DNA of 35,879 nucleotides, taken from the NCBI GenBank assembly GCA_023436175.1, contig JAEZKE010000058.1:1-35879 (forward strand). The letters are read 5' to 3'. The stretch comes from Methanobacteriota archaeon (GTDB lineage: Archaea; Methanobacteriota; Methanobacteria; Methanobacteriales; Methanobacteriaceae). The position numbers and the translations under genes are program-made. Below, one piece after another: positions 1 to 8,988 of this stretch. The notes under the pieces are model-generated. The model made no database searches. It saw nothing but the letters and a program-made list of their open reading frames with translations, and was not told the origin of the DNA. Each line of letters opens with the position of its first letter. Within the stretch, counting starts at the first letter, position 1.

Positions 1-777
1 ATAAAAATCAAATAAATAATCTGTGAGATCCCTAATATATTCTGCAAAATCAATCATTGCAAAATCTTCTGACTGACAAAGCTTTTCATTAATTAATTCA
101 ACTGCTTTTGCACGATTCTCAATTTCCCGGTTGAATTCATTGGAATTTTTACATCCATTTTGAAGATATTCACTGTCTATTATACTTATAATTGTCTGCA
201 GACTATTCTGAATCCTATTTTGAATTTCGTCAAGAAGTATCTTTTTTTCCTCAAGAGAGGCCCTAATTTCTTCTTCCGCACATTTACGTTCATTTATTTC
301 TATTCTAAGCTGTTTATTTGCTTCTTTTAGCCCCAGAGTACGCTTTTCAACCAGTTCTTCTAGATGATCCCTGTGTTTTACCAGCTCTTCTTCTATCTGT
401 TTACGTTCGATAGCATAAAATATGGAACGTGCCAGCAATTTACCATCAACTTCCCCTTTCATCAGATAATCTTGAGCACCTTCATGTACAGCATCTACTG
501 CGGTTTCTTCATCTGCAGCACCGCTCAATATTACAATAGGCAAGTATGGTGCACTTTTGTATGCTTTGATAAATGTTTCAATTCCAAAAGAGTCAGGTAG
601 GTTCAGATCAAGAAGTAATACATCAAATTTATCGTTTTTAATGCAATCAATCCCTTCATCCAGACGTTCTACATGCTTAAACTCAAAACTAAATGAAGGA
701 ATTTCCTTAAGCATTTCCTGTATCAACCGGACATCTCTAAAATTATCTTCTATTACCAAAATTCGGGTAAGTTTCAT
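1..777 (-). CDS. Response regulator receiver fused to a histidine-kinase-like domain (partial)
   Basis: The open frame runs from an ATG at 777 off the left edge, so only 259 residues are visible. Residues 1-125 form a CheY-like receiver: acidic pocket E10/D11, phospho-acceptor D57 in LLLDLNLPD, S85 and K107. A charged coiled coil (about 125-180) leads to a segment like the HisKA_2 H-box, LLDEIQNRIQNSLQ at 181-194. Family members usually have NHR or HHR here; this protein has Q186-N187-R188, so the phosphorylated histidine is absent. Any ATPase domain lies outside the window. The start follows the FilR1-type gene by 23 bases and has a GGAGTG site, so the two are probably co-transcribed. Likely a cytosolic signalling protein that receives phosphate rather than a self-phosphorylating kinase (inference). 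Confidence 0.85.
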   Translation of the reverse strand, partial: MKLTRILVIEDNFRDVRLIQEMLKEIPSFSFEFKHVERLDEGIDCIKNDKFDVLLLDLNLPDSFGIETFIKAYKSAPYLPIVILSGAADEETAVDAVHEGAQDYLMKGEVDGKLLARSIFYAIERKQIEEELVKHRDHLEELVEKRTLGLKEANKQLRIEINERKCAEEEIRASLEEKKILLDEIQNRIQNSLQTIISIIDSEYLQNGCKNSNEFNREIENRAKAVELINEKLCQSEDFAMIDFAEYIRDLTDYLFDFY

Positions 778-800
778 CTTACTACACTCCGATGATTAAA

Positions 801-1610
801 CTACAGTTTAACCTCTTTAGCTTTCTTTAAATAATGTTCAAACAGCCGATTACCCCATTCAATTGCTTCATTGTCTTCATCTATTAAATATTTATGAAGG
901 TCATATATTCCATCAGTTGAAAACAAGCCCAGTGCAATGAATTTATCTGTTACTGTAAAAGACATTCTTGCCTCATCTACCTTCCATATTTTAAAATCTT
1001 TTTCTTCAGTTGCTTTTTTCAAGTTTTCTCTGCCCTTTATTTCAATCCATTTATCTAGTATTTCCGGCGTCACCATAAGCTGAAGGGAACTATTTTCCAG
1101 TAAATCATCGAACATCTCTATTTTTTGAGGTAAAAGAACTGAAGATATGTAATCAATTTTTTTAGCCTTTGATAAAAGTTCAGCATAAACTGTATGGGGC
1201 TTCATAACATCTGTAGGGGTAGATTCAATCACTACAGAATTTTTTAAACTGCCAATACTTTCAAGTAAATATTCAGGTATAGCTCCTATTTCATGTCTTA
1301 AAAATATTTTTTCAAGTTCTCCAAGGGATGTGGAGGCTTTTATAAGGCTTATCAAGTGAATCGCGACAATTTTTCCAGTTTGGGAAAGAGAATAGCCTCC
1401 AGATTGCTTAAGTATGAAATTTTTCTCATCAAGCTGGTTCATTCCATGTAAAATAGTTGCTGAACTCAAATTTGTTTCGTCTTTAAGGTCGCGTAAGCTC
1501 TTTAATCCCCCATTTAAAGTTATAATAATTCTGGTTCTAACATCAGAAGCTGTAAGAAATTTTAGATCATCTCGAACCTTCCCATAAAGCTTTAAAATTT
1601 CTTTAGACAT
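801..1610 (-). CDS. Winged-helix transcriptional regulator with FilR1-type (DUF1724) domain
   Basis: About 269 residues. The N-terminal part (about 10-85) is a winged helix with a recognition region around LKDETNLSSATILHGMNQL. The C-terminal 150 residues resemble the FilR1 middle domain (PF08350, formerly DUF1724), common in methanogen regulators; in Methanosaeta, FilR proteins work with the kinase FilI in methanogenesis control. A TTG at 1625 would extend the frame by five codons, but GAAGGGG sits just upstream of the ATG at 1610, so I chose that start. It is the first gene of a probable pair with the receiver/kinase protein, which suggests a signalling unit. The signal sensed is unknown. 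Confidence 0.85.
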   Translation of the reverse strand: MSKEILKLYGKVRDDLKFLTASDVRTRIIITLNGGLKSLRDLKDETNLSSATILHGMNQLDEKNFILKQSGGYSLSQTGKIVAIHLISLIKASTSLGELEKIFLRHEIGAIPEYLLESIGSLKNSVVIESTPTDVMKPHTVYAELLSKAKKIDYISSVLLPQKIEMFDDLLENSSLQLMVTPEILDKWIEIKGRENLKKATEEKDFKIWKVDEARMSFTVTDKFIALGLFSTDGIYDLHKYLIDEDNEAIEWGNRLFEHYLKKAKEVKL

Positions 1611-2097
1611 AATTTTCCCCTTCAAACTAAATAATAATTATTATCAGCACCATTTTATTCCAATAATACGGTTTTATCATTTAACACATGTTTTGCTTAT
1701 TTTAAAATTGAATAATAAACTATCCATTATCTAAAGATAAAGGATTACACTAAATATACCAAGTTTATAAACAACAATTTGTTTTTTTTAATTATTATTT
1801 TTTATCATATGAGTTTCATAACCTAATATTTCAAAAAACCAGCATTCTAAATTAATCTGAAGGATATAAACCAATATAACCCAATTAATTTATAATATAA
1901 CCTTTTAATTTACTATAGAAAACACATAAATTACATTTATTAGTTAATAATTAGTAAAATAATTTATTAACGTATTTTGGACGTTTGAGTTGTTTTAAAA
2001 TATATGTAAAAATAGAATATAAAAAAATTTTAAATTATATCAAAAATATGGGCATTACTAACTCTTTAATTATTAAATAAGAGTTAAATTTTTGGTT
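1611..2097. other. AT-rich intergenic region without a gene
   Basis: No open frame of interest on either strand. It should contain the promoter of the regulator gene ending at 801. A 14-base perfect palindrome made only of A and T (1631-1644) lies about 20 bases before that gene's start; its composition makes it weak evidence for an operator. Confidence 0.5.
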
Positions 2098-2778
2098 TTA
2101 TCCACCTTTCTTCATCTTATCAAGCTCTTTTAAGCCGTGAATATATTCCCTTTCCCCCATTTCCTTACTGTCAAATAAAGATTTTAATTCATCAGCAATA
2201 CTTTCAGGAGTGACTTTCTCTTTCCGGTCTATAAGATTGGTAACTGCCATTCTAAGCTGAGGATACTCATCGGTAATATCTATAAGAGTGGATGCCCTCA
2301 GCGTTTCAGGATTATCTTTAAGTTGAACACTGATAACTTCTAAATTAACAGTCTTAGCTCGCGGATTTGAGGGTGAAACAGCTTTAACTGTAATACGAGA
2401 AATGTTATCGTTAACAGATTTTCTAAAAGTTTCAAAGTCAACTGAATAGCTATCCTCAAAATTTTTTCGAGTGTTATTAACAACATGATCTAAACTGTCA
2501 ATAAAATTGTAAACTCTTCCTCCTTTTTCACCGTATATACTACCTGTTTCAGGATAATAAGAAGTTATAAACCCACATATCCACTTTATTTCAGTTTCAT
2601 GATCTGTTATTATTACATAGAATTCATCTATTTCTTTCTTTTTAACCTCTCTTTTTCTTATATCTCCCACATAAATTTCACCTGATATTTCCTCTTGAGG
2701 TATTAATTCATTTAAATATTTAACTGCATAATTTTCAGTCCTATCTTTACCGCTTTTTTTTATCCCCAAATCCAGCAT
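2098..2778 (-). CDS. Conserved-looking protein of unknown function
   Basis: 226 residues with no signal peptide or membrane segment, so probably cytosolic. The ATG is preceded by GGTGATTAT, a good ribosome-binding site. The sequence is rich in charged residues. The first half (about 35-100) looks like a beta-rich domain (IYVGDIRKREV, EFYVIITDHETEIKWICGF); the C-terminal 60 residues look helical. I do not recognise a family and assign no function. It stands alone, with AT-rich spacers on both sides, and its upstream region carries a tandem repeat (2811-2856) that may be regulatory. Confidence 0.75.
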   Translation of the reverse strand: MLDLGIKKSGKDRTENYAVKYLNELIPQEEISGEIYVGDIRKREVKKKEIDEFYVIITDHETEIKWICGFITSYYPETGSIYGEKGGRVYNFIDSLDHVVNNTRKNFEDSYSVDFETFRKSVNDNISRITVKAVSPSNPRAKTVNLEVISVQLKDNPETLRASTLIDITDEYPQLRMAVTNLIDRKEKVTPESIADELKSLFDSKEMGEREYIHGLKELDKMKKGG

Positions 2779-3120
2779 ATAATCACCGACCGATCCGTAC
2801 TGTAGTATTATTTGTTAATAATTCTATATTACTATTTGTGATAATTCATATTACTAAGATTTATTATACAGATTCCAATTTAGGAGCGTACTTTTTTGAT
2901 TAAATTAATTGAGATTGTACTTCAACAAGAATTAATCAATGTATACATTTTAATCACAGTAAACATCCTGCTTTACAAATTACTCAACTTTTGCCATGGA
3001 ATAAATCAGAAAATACAATTTGGACCTTCAATTCTTAATTCAAAAAAGTAGTAATTGAGAGCAAAAGTCCTACTAAATAATTAATAATTCAAAAGAATTT
3101 AAAAAGATAGAAAAAATGAA
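2779..3120. other. Intergenic region, promoter side of the 2098-2778 gene
   Basis: No gene seen. Apart from the tandem repeat at 2811-2856 I see only AT-rich sequence. Confidence 0.5.
2811..2856. repeat. Tandem imperfect direct repeat upstream of a gene
   Basis: Two adjoining units, 2811-2834 (24 bases) and 2835-2856 (22 bases). Both begin TTTGT and end ATATTACTA, with TAATTC in the middle. The array lies 33 to 78 bases before the start codon at 2778, where an archaeal promoter and operator would sit. A regulatory role is an inference. Confidence 0.5.
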
Positions 3121-3659
3121 TTAATTCAAAAGTTTTATTTCAATTGAATTAGAATGTATGTTATGTAAAACATCTTTATTATCCGTGAAAGTAAGTTCAG
3201 CGCCTCCCATTACCAGAGGACTGTTTAATTTAACACTACTATCAAACCATTCTGCTAAATCTTCATTAGTTGGAATATACTGCAGATATGTGTATTTTTT
3301 AGTTTCTCCTGGCTTTAAGATATCAATATTTTTTACAAAATCTTGAGATCCTACTTCCGCGTTGTAGATGATCTTTTTTCCTTTATTTGTCACTGCATAA
3401 TATATAGGCACACTTGTACCTCTTGAGGATTATCAGGGCCTATTTGGGTTATTGTAGCGTCATAATCTTTTAAAGTATTATTTACATTTATCTGTCCATT
3501 ATTGTCTTGAACAGCATCATTCTGCGTTGAATTTTGAGCTGTGTTATTTTGAATAATGTTACTTTGTATCGTATTTTGATCTTGTTGGGTGTGACCATAA
3601 ATAAGAATGACCATTACAAAAATAACAAATATCAAGACGCTCAGTAACCTTTTGTCCAT
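3121..3659 (-). pseudogene. Secreted/anchored protein of unknown function, probably frameshifted
   Basis: Two overlapping frames look like one gene. The first (3659-3390) starts at an ATG with a GGAGG site. It has an N-terminal hydrophobic segment (residues 5-21), then a low-complexity Asn/Gln-rich linker, then ends after IGPDNPQEVQVCLYIMQ. The second (3411-3121) begins at a GTG and continues naturally as VPIYYAVTNKGKKIIYNAEV, a beta-rich extracellular-type domain with an ILKPGETKKYTY motif. Removing two bases in the GTGTG run at 3409-3413 joins them into a protein of about 178 residues. It may be a true frameshift, a sequencing error, or a re-initiation pair. Likely outside the membrane; role unknown. 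Confidence 0.65.
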
Positions 3660-4226
3660 TTTAGTTCCTCCATCATTAAAATAGTTCTAATTAATCCAAC
3701 AGCATACATGGGGATTTTTTAGACCATGCCAGTTTATGGAGAATTCTTCTATCTGTATAACCATTAATATTATCATATTTCTATGGAAAAGAAGTATTAA
3801 TTAACGGTTTCTATTGTAAAACTATTTTAGCATTATTTTGTACTATTAAAACTGTAAAAAATCAAAATCAGCTATACATTGGAAATTTATCTCATTTTAA
3901 CAAGTATAATTATAAAAAATACGAATATATCTACTTAAAAAATCACAGAACCCATTTAAAAATCCATAATAAAGTATCAAGATTTTAGAAGGACATAAAC
4001 TATTGATAAAAAATTGGCTCTCAAATAGATTAATAATCATTTTATAATGTTTAAAATACTACAAAAATCGCATAAATTGATTTATTTTTATACATTTTGA
4101 GGAATATAATTGCTTTATATCAAAAATTTTAATTTCAATGAGTACCATAATATGAGTATAATAAATAGCACGAACTTTTTATTAGCGGATTTGGAATGGT
4201 AATATATGTAAAAAACGGGGTAAAAC
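3660..4226. other. AT-rich intergenic region between divergent genes
   Basis: No gene seen. It should hold the promoters of the minus-strand gene starting at 3659 and the amidohydrolase starting at 4227. I could not single out either TATA box with confidence because the region is nearly all A and T. Confidence 0.5.
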
Positions 4227-5474
4227 ATGACCGATTCATCATATTCTTTTATCTATAACGGGACTTTAATTGATGGTAATGGAGGCGAACCTCTCCTCAA
4301 TGCAGCTATTTTAATTAAGGATAACAAAATTGTTTCCGTTGGTGAGGAAAACTCCATTCTCCTTCCGGATGAGGAAGTTAAAAGGATTGATGCCGGTGGA
4401 ATGTTCATTTTACCAGGTTTTATAGACGTCCATGTACATGTAATGGCTAATGGGTTTAGAGACGAAGATACACTCTATGATCCACTTTCTCTATATTTTT
4501 ATAAAGGAGCAGCAAACTGCAGGAAAACAATTGAGGCAGGAGTAACTACTGTAAGAGATGCTGGGCTTGCAGATATCGGTGTTAAAATGGCAATTGAACA
4601 GGGATTAGTATTAGGCCCTCGTATACAAATTAGCGTGATACCCCTTTCTATAACTGGAGGTCATTTCGATTTCTGGCGAAATTCAGGTGTTGATATCAAG
4701 ATATCTTACCCCGGTCTTCCAGAACATATCTGTGATGGTGCTCCAGAAGTACGTAAAAGAGTTCGGGAAATAATCCGTTCCAAGGCAGAATTTATCAAAG
4801 TAATGGTTACAGGCGGAGTCATGAGTGCCAATGATGGTCCCGAGCATACTCAATTTACAGTGGAAGAATTGAAAGTTATGGTAGAGGAAGCAAAAAATCA
4901 CGGCGGTATGAAAGTGATGGCCCACGCACATGGAATTGAAGGTATTAAGAATGCTCTTAAAGCAGGTATCCATTCCATAGAGCATGGTAGTTATTTAGAT
5001 GATGAGGCAATTCAAATGATGATTGATCAAGGTACATATTTAGTTCCAACATTTGTAGTTATGAAACACAACCAAAGATTTGCTGAATCAGGAGATTTAC
5101 CTAACTGGGCAGTGGAACAAGCCCTAGAAATAGTGGATATACATAAAAAAAATATAAAAAAAGCTTATGAAGCGGGCGTTCGTATTGCAATGGGTACTGA
5201 CTGCGGTGTTGTACCCCATGGGGTAAATTTAGAAGAATTAGGATTTTTATGTGATATTGGGATGGGTGCAGGAGAAGCTATTATGGCAGGAACTAAAACT
5301 GCTGCCCAATGTATTGGATATGATGATAAACTTGGTACGGTTGAAGAAGGTAAATTAGCAGATATTATAATCTGTAAGAAGGATCCTATTGCCCATATTA
5401 AGTCCCTCGGGAATCCAGATAATATAATAATGGTGATGAAGGATGGAAAGATTGTAAAAGATCTCAGAAATTAA
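4227..5474 (+). CDS. Metal-dependent amidohydrolase (imidazolonepropionase/prolidase-like)
   Basis: 415 residues, complete for the family. The amidohydrolase metal site is visible: H69 and H71 in DVHVHV, the lysine expected to be carbamylated (K191 in FIKVMVTGG), H233/H235 in MAHAHG, H253 in SIEHGS and D325 in MGTDCG. The C-terminal GTVEEGKLADIIICKKDP is typical of the beta-sandwich end of these enzymes. The closest pattern is the branch annotated as Xaa-Pro dipeptidase or imidazolonepropionase-like, which includes carboxypeptidases acting on Xaa-Arg/Lys dipeptides; the substrate cannot be read from sequence. No signal peptide, so cytosolic. A CGGGG site lies six bases before the ATG. It stands alone and is followed by T-rich sequence that could end transcription. 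Confidence 0.88.
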   Translation: MTDSSYSFIYNGTLIDGNGGEPLLNAAILIKDNKIVSVGEENSILLPDEEVKRIDAGGMFILPGFIDVHVHVMANGFRDEDTLYDPLSLYFYKGAANCRKTIEAGVTTVRDAGLADIGVKMAIEQGLVLGPRIQISVIPLSITGGHFDFWRNSGVDIKISYPGLPEHICDGAPEVRKRVREIIRSKAEFIKVMVTGGVMSANDGPEHTQFTVEELKVMVEEAKNHGGMKVMAHAHGIEGIKNALKAGIHSIEHGSYLDDEAIQMMIDQGTYLVPTFVVMKHNQRFAESGDLPNWAVEQALEIVDIHKKNIKKAYEAGVRIAMGTDCGVVPHGVNLEELGFLCDIGMGAGEAIMAGTKTAAQCIGYDDKLGTVEEGKLADIIICKKDPIAHIKSLGNPDNIIMVMKDGKIVKDLRN

Positions 5475-5896
5475 TTTTTATTTCAATGATTAATTGATTC
5501 TAAATATTCTAATTTTAAAATTTACTTAAACCAATTTTAATAAAACAGACCTTATTAAAACAGTTGATTTAAATTATGTATTCTACAATTCATTGATGAT
5601 ATTAAATATGAAAGGTTCACAATTAATCTGGTTATCCCCCTTTGGACTTATTCTTATTATAATAATGACTGTTTAGATTAACCAGTTTATTTCTACATTT
5701 ATAATAATTATGAAATTAAATTGGTTAATTATGAAAGTTAGAAACATTTATAAATGTAAAATTTAAATTTAATTACTTAAATTCATAATTAAGATAAAAT
5801 TTATAAGATATAAACCCGGCCATATAATTAAAAATAGAAAATAATTAAAAAATCAGATTAATATATAACATTTGTTAATTTTATTGGAGAAAAAAA
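5475..5896. other. Intergenic region with small inverted repeats, promoter side of the 5897 gene
   Basis: No gene seen. It contains ATTAACCA (5677-5684) facing TGGTTAAT (5722-5729), and a perfect 14-base palindrome ACATTTATAAATGT (5744-5757). TATA-like sequence (TTTATAAGATATAAA) lies near 5800-5815. These could be operator and promoter elements, but the AT-rich setting makes this uncertain. Confidence 0.4.
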
Positions 5897-6670
5897 ATGA
5901 AATGGTGGTTAGTTGCACTGGCTATTTTAGCCCTTATTGTAGGTTACTCTTATGTTACTGTTTCAACCGGTCCTATTGAACCTTTAGGAAGGCTTTCGTT
6001 TGTTAAACTAGCTAACCCTGACTTTTATCCTGGACACCCTCATTCTGAGCTTTTTGCGCAGGAAGTTAATAAAACAGGTTCTAAAGTAGGTTTAATCGTG
6101 CATATGTACGGAGGTTCCAATTACCGTAGTTACAAAGAAGGAGATATATACATAATAGAAGTGGCTTATATTGATACCAAAGGTGCAGGTTCAGTAGGTT
6201 TAAATAATATTAACTTTTTAGACTCGCTTAAAGTAGCACTATTCGGTGTTCCAGATGGTAGATACAAATACATGTCTGATGGAGTAGTTTATGACACTTA
6301 CGATGAGATGATGGATCATGTCAACAAACTTGCTGAAGAACATGGCCAACAGGGCCCAATCCCAATGGCTTATCATGGAAATGCGAGAATTGGTAATCCC
6401 GTTTTAGAACCCGGAGATGGATTCCCATTATACTTCCAGGTACTAACAAAAACATACGGAATAATTCCAGCTTACGTCTACATGCTCTCAGGAATGCTTG
6501 CTCCATACTTCAACAATCCATACAGAAACTTCGAATTAGGACACGCTTCACAGTTACAATACTATTACAATCAGGGTTTACTCAATCAAAACTATACAGC
6601 AGTTACATCAAGCACCAAAACGTATTACCACAATTTATATCAAAATAACCTCGCAAAGGAATACGAATAA
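5897..6670 (+). CDS. Membrane-anchored extracytoplasmic protein of unknown function
   Basis: 257 residues. The start is an ATG with GGAG eight bases upstream. Residues 3-23 form one hydrophobic helix after a short Met-Lys start, a signal anchor or uncleaved signal peptide, so most of the protein is probably outside the membrane. The rest is rich in Tyr, Asn and Gly and has no cysteine. I see no catalytic motif. The second half uses C-ending codons (TAC, TTC, AAC) more than the first half, which may mean high expression or mosaic origin. A hairpin followed by T-rich sequence lies 37 bases after the stop, so the gene is probably a single unit. I do not recognise the family. Confidence 0.75.
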   Translation: MKWWLVALAILALIVGYSYVTVSTGPIEPLGRLSFVKLANPDFYPGHPHSELFAQEVNKTGSKVGLIVHMYGGSNYRSYKEGDIYIIEVAYIDTKGAGSVGLNNINFLDSLKVALFGVPDGRYKYMSDGVVYDTYDEMMDHVNKLAEEHGQQGPIPMAYHGNARIGNPVLEPGDGFPLYFQVLTKTYGIIPAYVYMLSGMLAPYFNNPYRNFELGHASQLQYYYNQGLLNQNYTAVTSSTKTYYHNLYQNNLAKEYE

Positions 6671-6706
6671 ACCAACTAAGATTTTAAGTGATATTTCGAT
6701 TCATGT

Positions 6707-6745
6707 TTTAGGAAAAACTATCCTAAATCATCTATCTTTTTATTT
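6707..6745 (+). terminator. Hairpin and T-rich tract after the 5897-6670 gene
   Basis: Perfect 7-base stem TTTAGGA (6707-6713) / TCCTAAA (6721-6727) with a 7-base loop, followed by T-rich sequence. It fits a transcription end point. Archaeal termination depends mainly on the T tract. Confidence 0.5.
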
Positions 6746-6904
6746 TAATTTAAAAATCAATTAAAATGCTTCTTTTTTAAATAAATCCCCAAAACTCAAT
6801 ATTCTCCCCAATATTATTATAATATTAAATCCATATAATATATTAAAATAATTTAGGATATCACTGGGGGAATAAAAATCAATCATGACGATTCTATACA
6901 TGAG

Positions 6905-8944
6905 ATGAAACATACGGACCATGAAGGACATAGTGAAAAGAATAGATGTATTGTTTGTGGCCAGCAAATGGAAGAAGAACAAAGAGTACATGGTGAACAT
7001 GTCCATACAGGTATGCTTGAAGATTTAAAAAGAAGATTCTGGATATCCCTAATTTTAACTATACCTATACTTATTTTATCACCTACAATTCAAGAATTAA
7101 TTGGATTAGGTACCTCAATTAGATTCCCTGGAGATTCATATGTTCTATTTATTTTATCTTCCATTGTTTATTTCTATGGAGGCTATCCATTTTTTAAAGG
7201 ATTTTATAATCAATTAAAATTACGAGTTCCTGGAATGGATACGTTAATCGCTGTTGCAATTACCAGTGCTTATTTATATAGCAGTGCAGTAGTTTTTGGA
7301 CTCATGGGCGAAGTATTTTTCTGGGAACTTGCAACATTAATTGATATTATGCTTATAGGCCACTGGATAGAGATGAGATCAGTGATGGGAGCTTCCAGGG
7401 CACTTGAAGAGTTAGTTAAACTCATGCCCTCAAGCGCTCACAAAATAATGGATGATGGAAGCACGATGGATGTTCCATTAGATGAGTTATCTGTAGGAGA
7501 CCATGTAATTATTAAACCCGGTGAAAAAGTTCCTGCAGATGGGGCAATAATTAAAGGAAGTACTTCTATTGATGAATCAATGCTTACAGGTGAATCACTG
7601 CCTGTTTTTAAAGAAATTAATGCGGAAGTCATTGGTGGATCCATCAATGGGGATGGATCCATTACAGTAGAAATTAAAAAAACAGGAAAAGATTCATTTT
7701 TATCACAGGTTATAAGCCTTGTTAAAGAAGCTCAGGAAAGTAAATCACGTACACAGAATTTAGCAGACCGTTTTGCAACAGGACTTACTGTAATCGCCCT
7801 CAGCGGCGGATTTTTAACCTTCTTAGTCTGGTTTATATTTACCTCATTCGGTTCTGAATTTGCGCTGGAAAGGGCTGTAACTGTGATGGTTATCGCATGT
7901 CCTCATGCATTGGGATTAGCAGTTCCGCTAGTCGTTGCGGTTTCAACAACATTATCTGCGCGAAATGGACTTTTAATAAGAAATCGCGCTTCTTTTGAAA
8001 GATCAAGAGATATAAATGCTATAATATTTGATAAAACAGGTACACTTACACAAGGGAAATTTGGTGTTACAGATATCCTTCCTTTGGGAGAATATAGCGA
8101 AAATGAGGTTTTAAAATATGCAGCTTCACTTGAATTATATTCAGAGCATCCCATTGCAAAAGGAGTGGTAAGATCTGCAAAAGAGACACTTAATGTTGAA
8201 GATTTTAAAGCAGTTCCTGGAAAAGGAGTCCAAGGAGTGATTGAAGGTAAAAACGTGGAAGTGGCTAGTCCTGGATATTTAAGGGAAAAAAATATCCTCC
8301 TTTCAAATGAAAGTGTGAATGAACTTTCTTCTCAAGGAAAAACTATTGTTTTTGTAATTATTGAAGGCGAACTTAAAGGGGCAATTGCACTTGCAGATAT
8401 TATAAGAGATGAGTCTAAAAAAGCCATACAAAAACTCAAAGATATGGATATTCAGTGTATAATGATTACAGGGGATAGAAAAGAGGTTGCAGAGTGGGTG
8501 GCAAACGAAATTGGGCTTGATAAATATTATGCTGAGGTTTTACCTCAGGAAAAAGCTGAAAAAGTCCGAGAAATTCAATCTGAAGGTTTAATTGTTGCCA
8601 TGACTGGAGATGGTATTAATGACGCCCCTGCACTTGCACAGGCAGATATAGGTATTGCAATTGGCGCAGGTACAGATGTTGCCATTGAAGCAGGGGATGT
8701 TGTTTTGGTAAGGAGTAATCCTCTTGATGCTGTTTATGTAGTTAAGCTTGCAAAATCTACTTACCGCAAAATGGTTCAAAATTTATTGTGGGGAACAGGA
8801 TATAATGTCTTTGCAATTCCAATTGCAGCAGGTGTACTTTTTGCATATGGAATTATTTTAACTCCCGCAGCAGGAGCCATATTAATGTCAGTAAGTACCA
8901 TTATTGTGGCTTTTAACTCAAGGTTTTTAAAAATTGAAAAATGA
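6905..8944 (+). CDS. copB: CopB-type heavy-metal (P1B-3) ATPase
   Basis: A P-type ATPase that probably exports copper or silver. It has the CPH signature of the P1B-3 group (C332-P333-H334), phosphorylation site D376 in DKTGTLT, TGES at 228-231, an SEHP motif and GDGINDAP near the C-terminus. The N-terminus has no HMA domain but is rich in His and has a CIVCGQQM metal-binding-like motif (C15, C18). Length (679) fits the family. The ATG at 6905 has no nearby ribosome-binding site: GGGGG lies at 6866-6870, and the in-frame codon seven bases after it is ATC (6878), not ATG. Starting there would add nine residues (NHDDSIHE-like, also His-rich), so the true start is uncertain. A 52-residue peptide gene follows. 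Confidence 0.92.
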   Translation: MKHTDHEGHSEKNRCIVCGQQMEEEQRVHGEHVHTGMLEDLKRRFWISLILTIPILILSPTIQELIGLGTSIRFPGDSYVLFILSSIVYFYGGYPFFKGFYNQLKLRVPGMDTLIAVAITSAYLYSSAVVFGLMGEVFFWELATLIDIMLIGHWIEMRSVMGASRALEELVKLMPSSAHKIMDDGSTMDVPLDELSVGDHVIIKPGEKVPADGAIIKGSTSIDESMLTGESLPVFKEINAEVIGGSINGDGSITVEIKKTGKDSFLSQVISLVKEAQESKSRTQNLADRFATGLTVIALSGGFLTFLVWFIFTSFGSEFALERAVTVMVIACPHALGLAVPLVVAVSTTLSARNGLLIRNRASFERSRDINAIIFDKTGTLTQGKFGVTDILPLGEYSENEVLKYAASLELYSEHPIAKGVVRSAKETLNVEDFKAVPGKGVQGVIEGKNVEVASPGYLREKNILLSNESVNELSSQGKTIVFVIIEGELKGAIALADIIRDESKKAIQKLKDMDIQCIMITGDRKEVAEWVANEIGLDKYYAEVLPQEKAEKVREIQSEGLIVAMTGDGINDAPALAQADIGIAIGAGTDVAIEAGDVVLVRSNPLDAVYVVKLAKSTYRKMVQNLLWGTGYNVFAIPIAAGVLFAYGIILTPAAGAILMSVSTIIVAFNSRFLKIEK

Positions 8945-8988
8945 ACTCCAAATATCTGAATTTAACATGGTAAAGTAGAGGTGATCTA

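Noticed and set aside
364..799. Plus-strand frames at 364-600 and 557-799
   Set aside because: They are antisense to the receiver/kinase gene, which has clear receiver motifs and runs off the left edge.
1631..1644. Perfect palindrome ATAATAATTATTAT before the FilR1-type regulator
   Set aside because: Only A and T in a region of the same composition; chance occurrence is likely.
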